Assembly (NCBI GenBank): GCA_023412195.1
Contig: JAEYNZ010000137.1
Span: forward strand, 1-54,873
Reading direction: 5' to 3'
Source of the DNA: Bacteroidota bacterium
GTDB taxonomy: Bacteria > Bacteroidota > Bacteroidia > Bacteroidales > Prolixibacteraceae
Length of the DNA stretch: 54,873 nucleotides
This document shows positions 53,049-54,873 of this stretch, piece by piece. The first letter of the stretch is position 1, and every line of letters starts with the position of its first letter. Position numbers and translations under genes: made by a program. The notes beneath the pieces were generated by a model. It ran no database searches and was not told the DNA's origin. It worked only from the letters and a program-made list of their open reading frames with translations.

Positions 53049-54296
53049 ATGCGGACAGTTACATTATTCAGTGAAAATCTAAAGATTGCTTTACGGTCAA
53101 TCCGGTCGAACCTGTTACGCACTGTTCTCACTGTAATGATCATTGCGGTTGGTATCACTGCACTGATTGGGATACTTACTGCCATCGATTCCATTAAGAC
53201 TTCAATCACAAAGGAGTTCACATTTATGGGGGCCTATACATTTACAATCACCAGCAGGGGTATGCAGGTGCAGGTTGGTAACCAGCGCTACAGGTCGAAA
53301 AATTATTCATATATATCATATTACCAGGCAAAAGCTTTTAAGGAACAATTCAATTATCCTGCTGTTGCAGCGATTTCGGTCAATGCTTCAGGCAGTGCGA
53401 CTGTAAAATATGGTTCAGAAAAGACAAATCCCAATGTGAATGTAAGGGGAATTGATGAGAACTATCTGCAGACTGCAGGCTTTGAAGTAGAGCAGGGAAG
53501 GAGTTTCAGTCAGGCTGAAATTGAGAATGGCAGAAATGTTGTCTTGTTGGGTAAAGATGTGATTAAAAGAATTTTTAAATCGGGTGAAGATCCTATCGAT
53601 AAAGTCATAAGCATCGGCAGCGGGAAATACAAGGTGGTTGGCATTCTGAAAAGCAAGGGAAGCGGAATGGGCATAAGCAACGACCTCGTATGTTTTATTC
53701 CTTTCACCAATGCACGTACCTATTTTTCAAGGCCGATGATGAATTTCGACATTCAGATCATGGCTCAGCGTGCTGAAATGATGGAGGTAGCCATCGGCCA
53801 GGCCGAAGCTGTTTTCCGGAACGTCCGCAACCTTGATACTTTTGATGAGACAGATTTTAATATTGAAAAAAGTGATAACCTTGTTAATATCCTCCTGGGC
53901 AATATCCGGAACATTACCCTGGTGGCAACCATCATTGGTCTGATAACCCTTTTCGGTGCTGCAGTCGGACTGATGAACATTATGCTGGTTTCAGTAACTG
54001 AACGGACCCGGGAGATCGGAATCAGGAAAGCAATCGGAGCAAAAGGAAGAACCGTCAGGCAGCAATTTCTGATGGAAGCTATTTTCATCGGGCAGATCGG
54101 GGGTATATTCGGCATCATATTAGGCATACTTGCAGGGAATATGGTAGCCTCTCTGATTGGTTCACCCTTTGTCATTCCATGGGTGTGGGTGATCACAGGT
54201 GTTGCACTGTGTTTCATTGTCGGAATTATTTCAGGTTACTATCCTGCACAAAAAGCAGCCCGCCTCGATCCCATTGAATCTTTGAGGTACGAATAA
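53049..54296 (+). CDS. ABC transporter permease (MacB/FtsX type)
   Basis: The 415-residue protein has the MacB_PCD plus FtsX layout: an N-terminal helix at about 20-42, a large periplasmic domain (about 45-275, with VNVRGIDENYLQTAGFEVEQGRSF and KGSGMGISNDLVCFIPF), and three C-terminal helices. The cytoplasmic coupling motif RTREIGIRKAIGAKGRTV is present. It would work with an ATP-binding protein, which is not encoded next to it here. MacB-type systems export lipoproteins, peptides or toxins, or transmit force across the envelope. Its start lies just behind the repeat block at 52797-52996. Confidence 0.9.
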   Translation: MRTVTLFSENLKIALRSIRSNLLRTVLTVMIIAVGITALIGILTAIDSIKTSITKEFTFMGAYTFTITSRGMQVQVGNQRYRSKNYSYISYYQAKAFKEQFNYPAVAAISVNASGSATVKYGSEKTNPNVNVRGIDENYLQTAGFEVEQGRSFSQAEIENGRNVVLLGKDVIKRIFKSGEDPIDKVISIGSGKYKVVGILKSKGSGMGISNDLVCFIPFTNARTYFSRPMMNFDIQIMAQRAEMMEVAIGQAEAVFRNVRNLDTFDETDFNIEKSDNLVNILLGNIRNITLVATIIGLITLFGAAVGLMNIMLVSVTERTREIGIRKAIGAKGRTVRQQFLMEAIFIGQIGGIFGIILGILAGNMVASLIGSPFVIPWVWVITGVALCFIVGIISGYYPAQKAARLDPIESLRYE

Positions 54297-54873
54297 AATT
54301 ATTACTGGCGATGTGCCATTGCCGGACCAGGAAAGCCTGCACCTTACTTAGAGCAGCTAAAAGCTGAACCTGAAGGGTTCAAATGTATATAACATAAGGT
54401 AATCAGGGACTCTCCCGACTCTGACGGAGTCGCATGTTTGTGTATTTTGTAAGAATGGGCAATAAGTGCATTTCACATGTGACCCTTTCAGGGTCAGTCT
54501 TTTTTGGTGGTGTCAGCTTTCTTTAAACATGTTATCCTTTCAGGATCTAGAATGGCCAGAGTTTATTGGACAAAAACTTAATTTTCCATCGTTATTCATT
54601 TTGAAGTCTGTTTGAATACCGGGGAGGACTTAGTAACATTGCAAACTACCATGAATCAGTTTACCTTATTACCTTATTGCTTTTAAAATGGCAACTGGGA
54701 AATTAAATAAGGTAATAAGGTTGGGATGGAACTTTTTGCCTTGGTTACTAAGGATAATAAAAGAAATAAGGTTTTTCGCAAATTACTGAAGAAGGCACCT
54801 GCCAATTTAATAGAACAATCAGATGATTCAACTTCCATAAACCTCCTTCTGCACAAGGAAGTGATGTAAAACC
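54297..54873. other. Non-coding tail with four small hairpins
   Basis: No convincing gene is seen to the window end. Four short hairpins lie at 54366-54380 (GAACC/GGTTC), 54417-54431 (GACTC/GAGTC), 54481-54495 (GACCCT/AGGGTC) and 54534-54546 (ATCCT/AGGAT). The third is followed by AGTCTTTTTT and could end transcription of the permease gene. Confidence 0.55.
54663..54721. repeat. 16-bp perfect inverted repeat
   Basis: ACCTTATTACCTTATT at 54663-54678 and its complement at 54706-54721, with a 27-base loop. Each arm is itself a direct repeat of ACCTTATT. Confidence 0.75.

Noticed and set aside
54691..54850. Minus-strand frame of about 51 codons at the window end
   Set aside because: Overlaps the inverted repeat, no family features; likely chance.
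1..54873. tRNA, rRNA, prophage or defence island
   Set aside because: No cloverleaf, rRNA segment, phage structural gene or known defence gene was recognised on either strand; a covariance-model search would be needed to exclude small RNAs.

Overview
The window looks like chromosome of a Bacteroidota bacterium, probably in or near the Bacteroidales. Several things point that way. Genes have little Shine-Dalgarno signal. Upstream regions instead carry the Bacteroidota promoter pattern TTTG-N19/20-TAnnTTTG, seen best at 12647-12677, 25838-25868, 23923-23954, 20916-20947 and 4313-4344. There are DUF5916 and DUF4831 proteins, a LytS/LytTR two-component pair, and the block RSH - Fur - PurA. Iron-sulfur and radical SAM enzymes plus a Ric repair protein suggest an anaerobe or microaerobe. 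I found no rRNA, tRNA, CRISPR array, phage or defence system.

Layout. 1-9.4 kb holds the end of rodA and mixed metabolic genes: a KamA-like radical SAM enzyme, AcpH, a cyclic-diphosphoglycerate-synthetase-like GTPase, a PfkB kinase without its catalytic Asp, an HglS-like VOC dioxygenase, a POT peptide transporter and a secreted GDPD. 9.4-12.6 kb is a three-gene lipid unit (two tandem LpxL-like acyltransferases and an ATP-grasp-like protein). 12.7-16.9 kb has Ric with two small genes, then PPK2 and the NAD(P)HX repair enzyme Nnr. 16.9-25.7 kb alternates secreted proteins with decayed DNA: an 11-bp TCGCGA repeat, a frameshifted IS4-type transposase, and relics of a PQQ-propeller paralogue and an AraC regulator. 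26.0-33.2 kb has a LytS/LytTR system, an MFS transporter with a PepD dipeptidase, a VOC protein and a lipoprotein.

The most interesting region is 33.3-39.5 kb. Five overlapping or nearly abutting genes run in one direction: an HdrA-like ferredoxin, a radical SAM enzyme, a DUF116-polyprenyl diphosphate synthase fusion, a small prenyltransferase-beta/cyclase-fold protein, and a class II terpene cyclase with an intact DxDD motif. Together they read as a dedicated isoprenoid pathway: chain synthesis, protonation-initiated cyclisation, then radical or redox modification. No squalene synthase is present in the cluster, so the substrate may be a linear polyprenyl compound.

39.5-46.3 kb is a minus-strand housekeeping block: a D-serine-dehydratase-like PLP enzyme, nicotinate phosphoribosyltransferase, PurA, a cysteine-poor Fur protein and RSH. 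46.8-50.5 kb has a sugar-nucleotide epimerase, a glycosyltransferase, a Nudix protein and MiaA. 50.5-53.0 kb is a repeat island: 22-bp tandem arrays, a duplicated 153-bp block and other dispersed repeats surround one small pRiA4b-ORF3-like gene. The window ends with a MacB/FtsX-type ABC permease and a non-coding tail of small hairpins with a shared loop.
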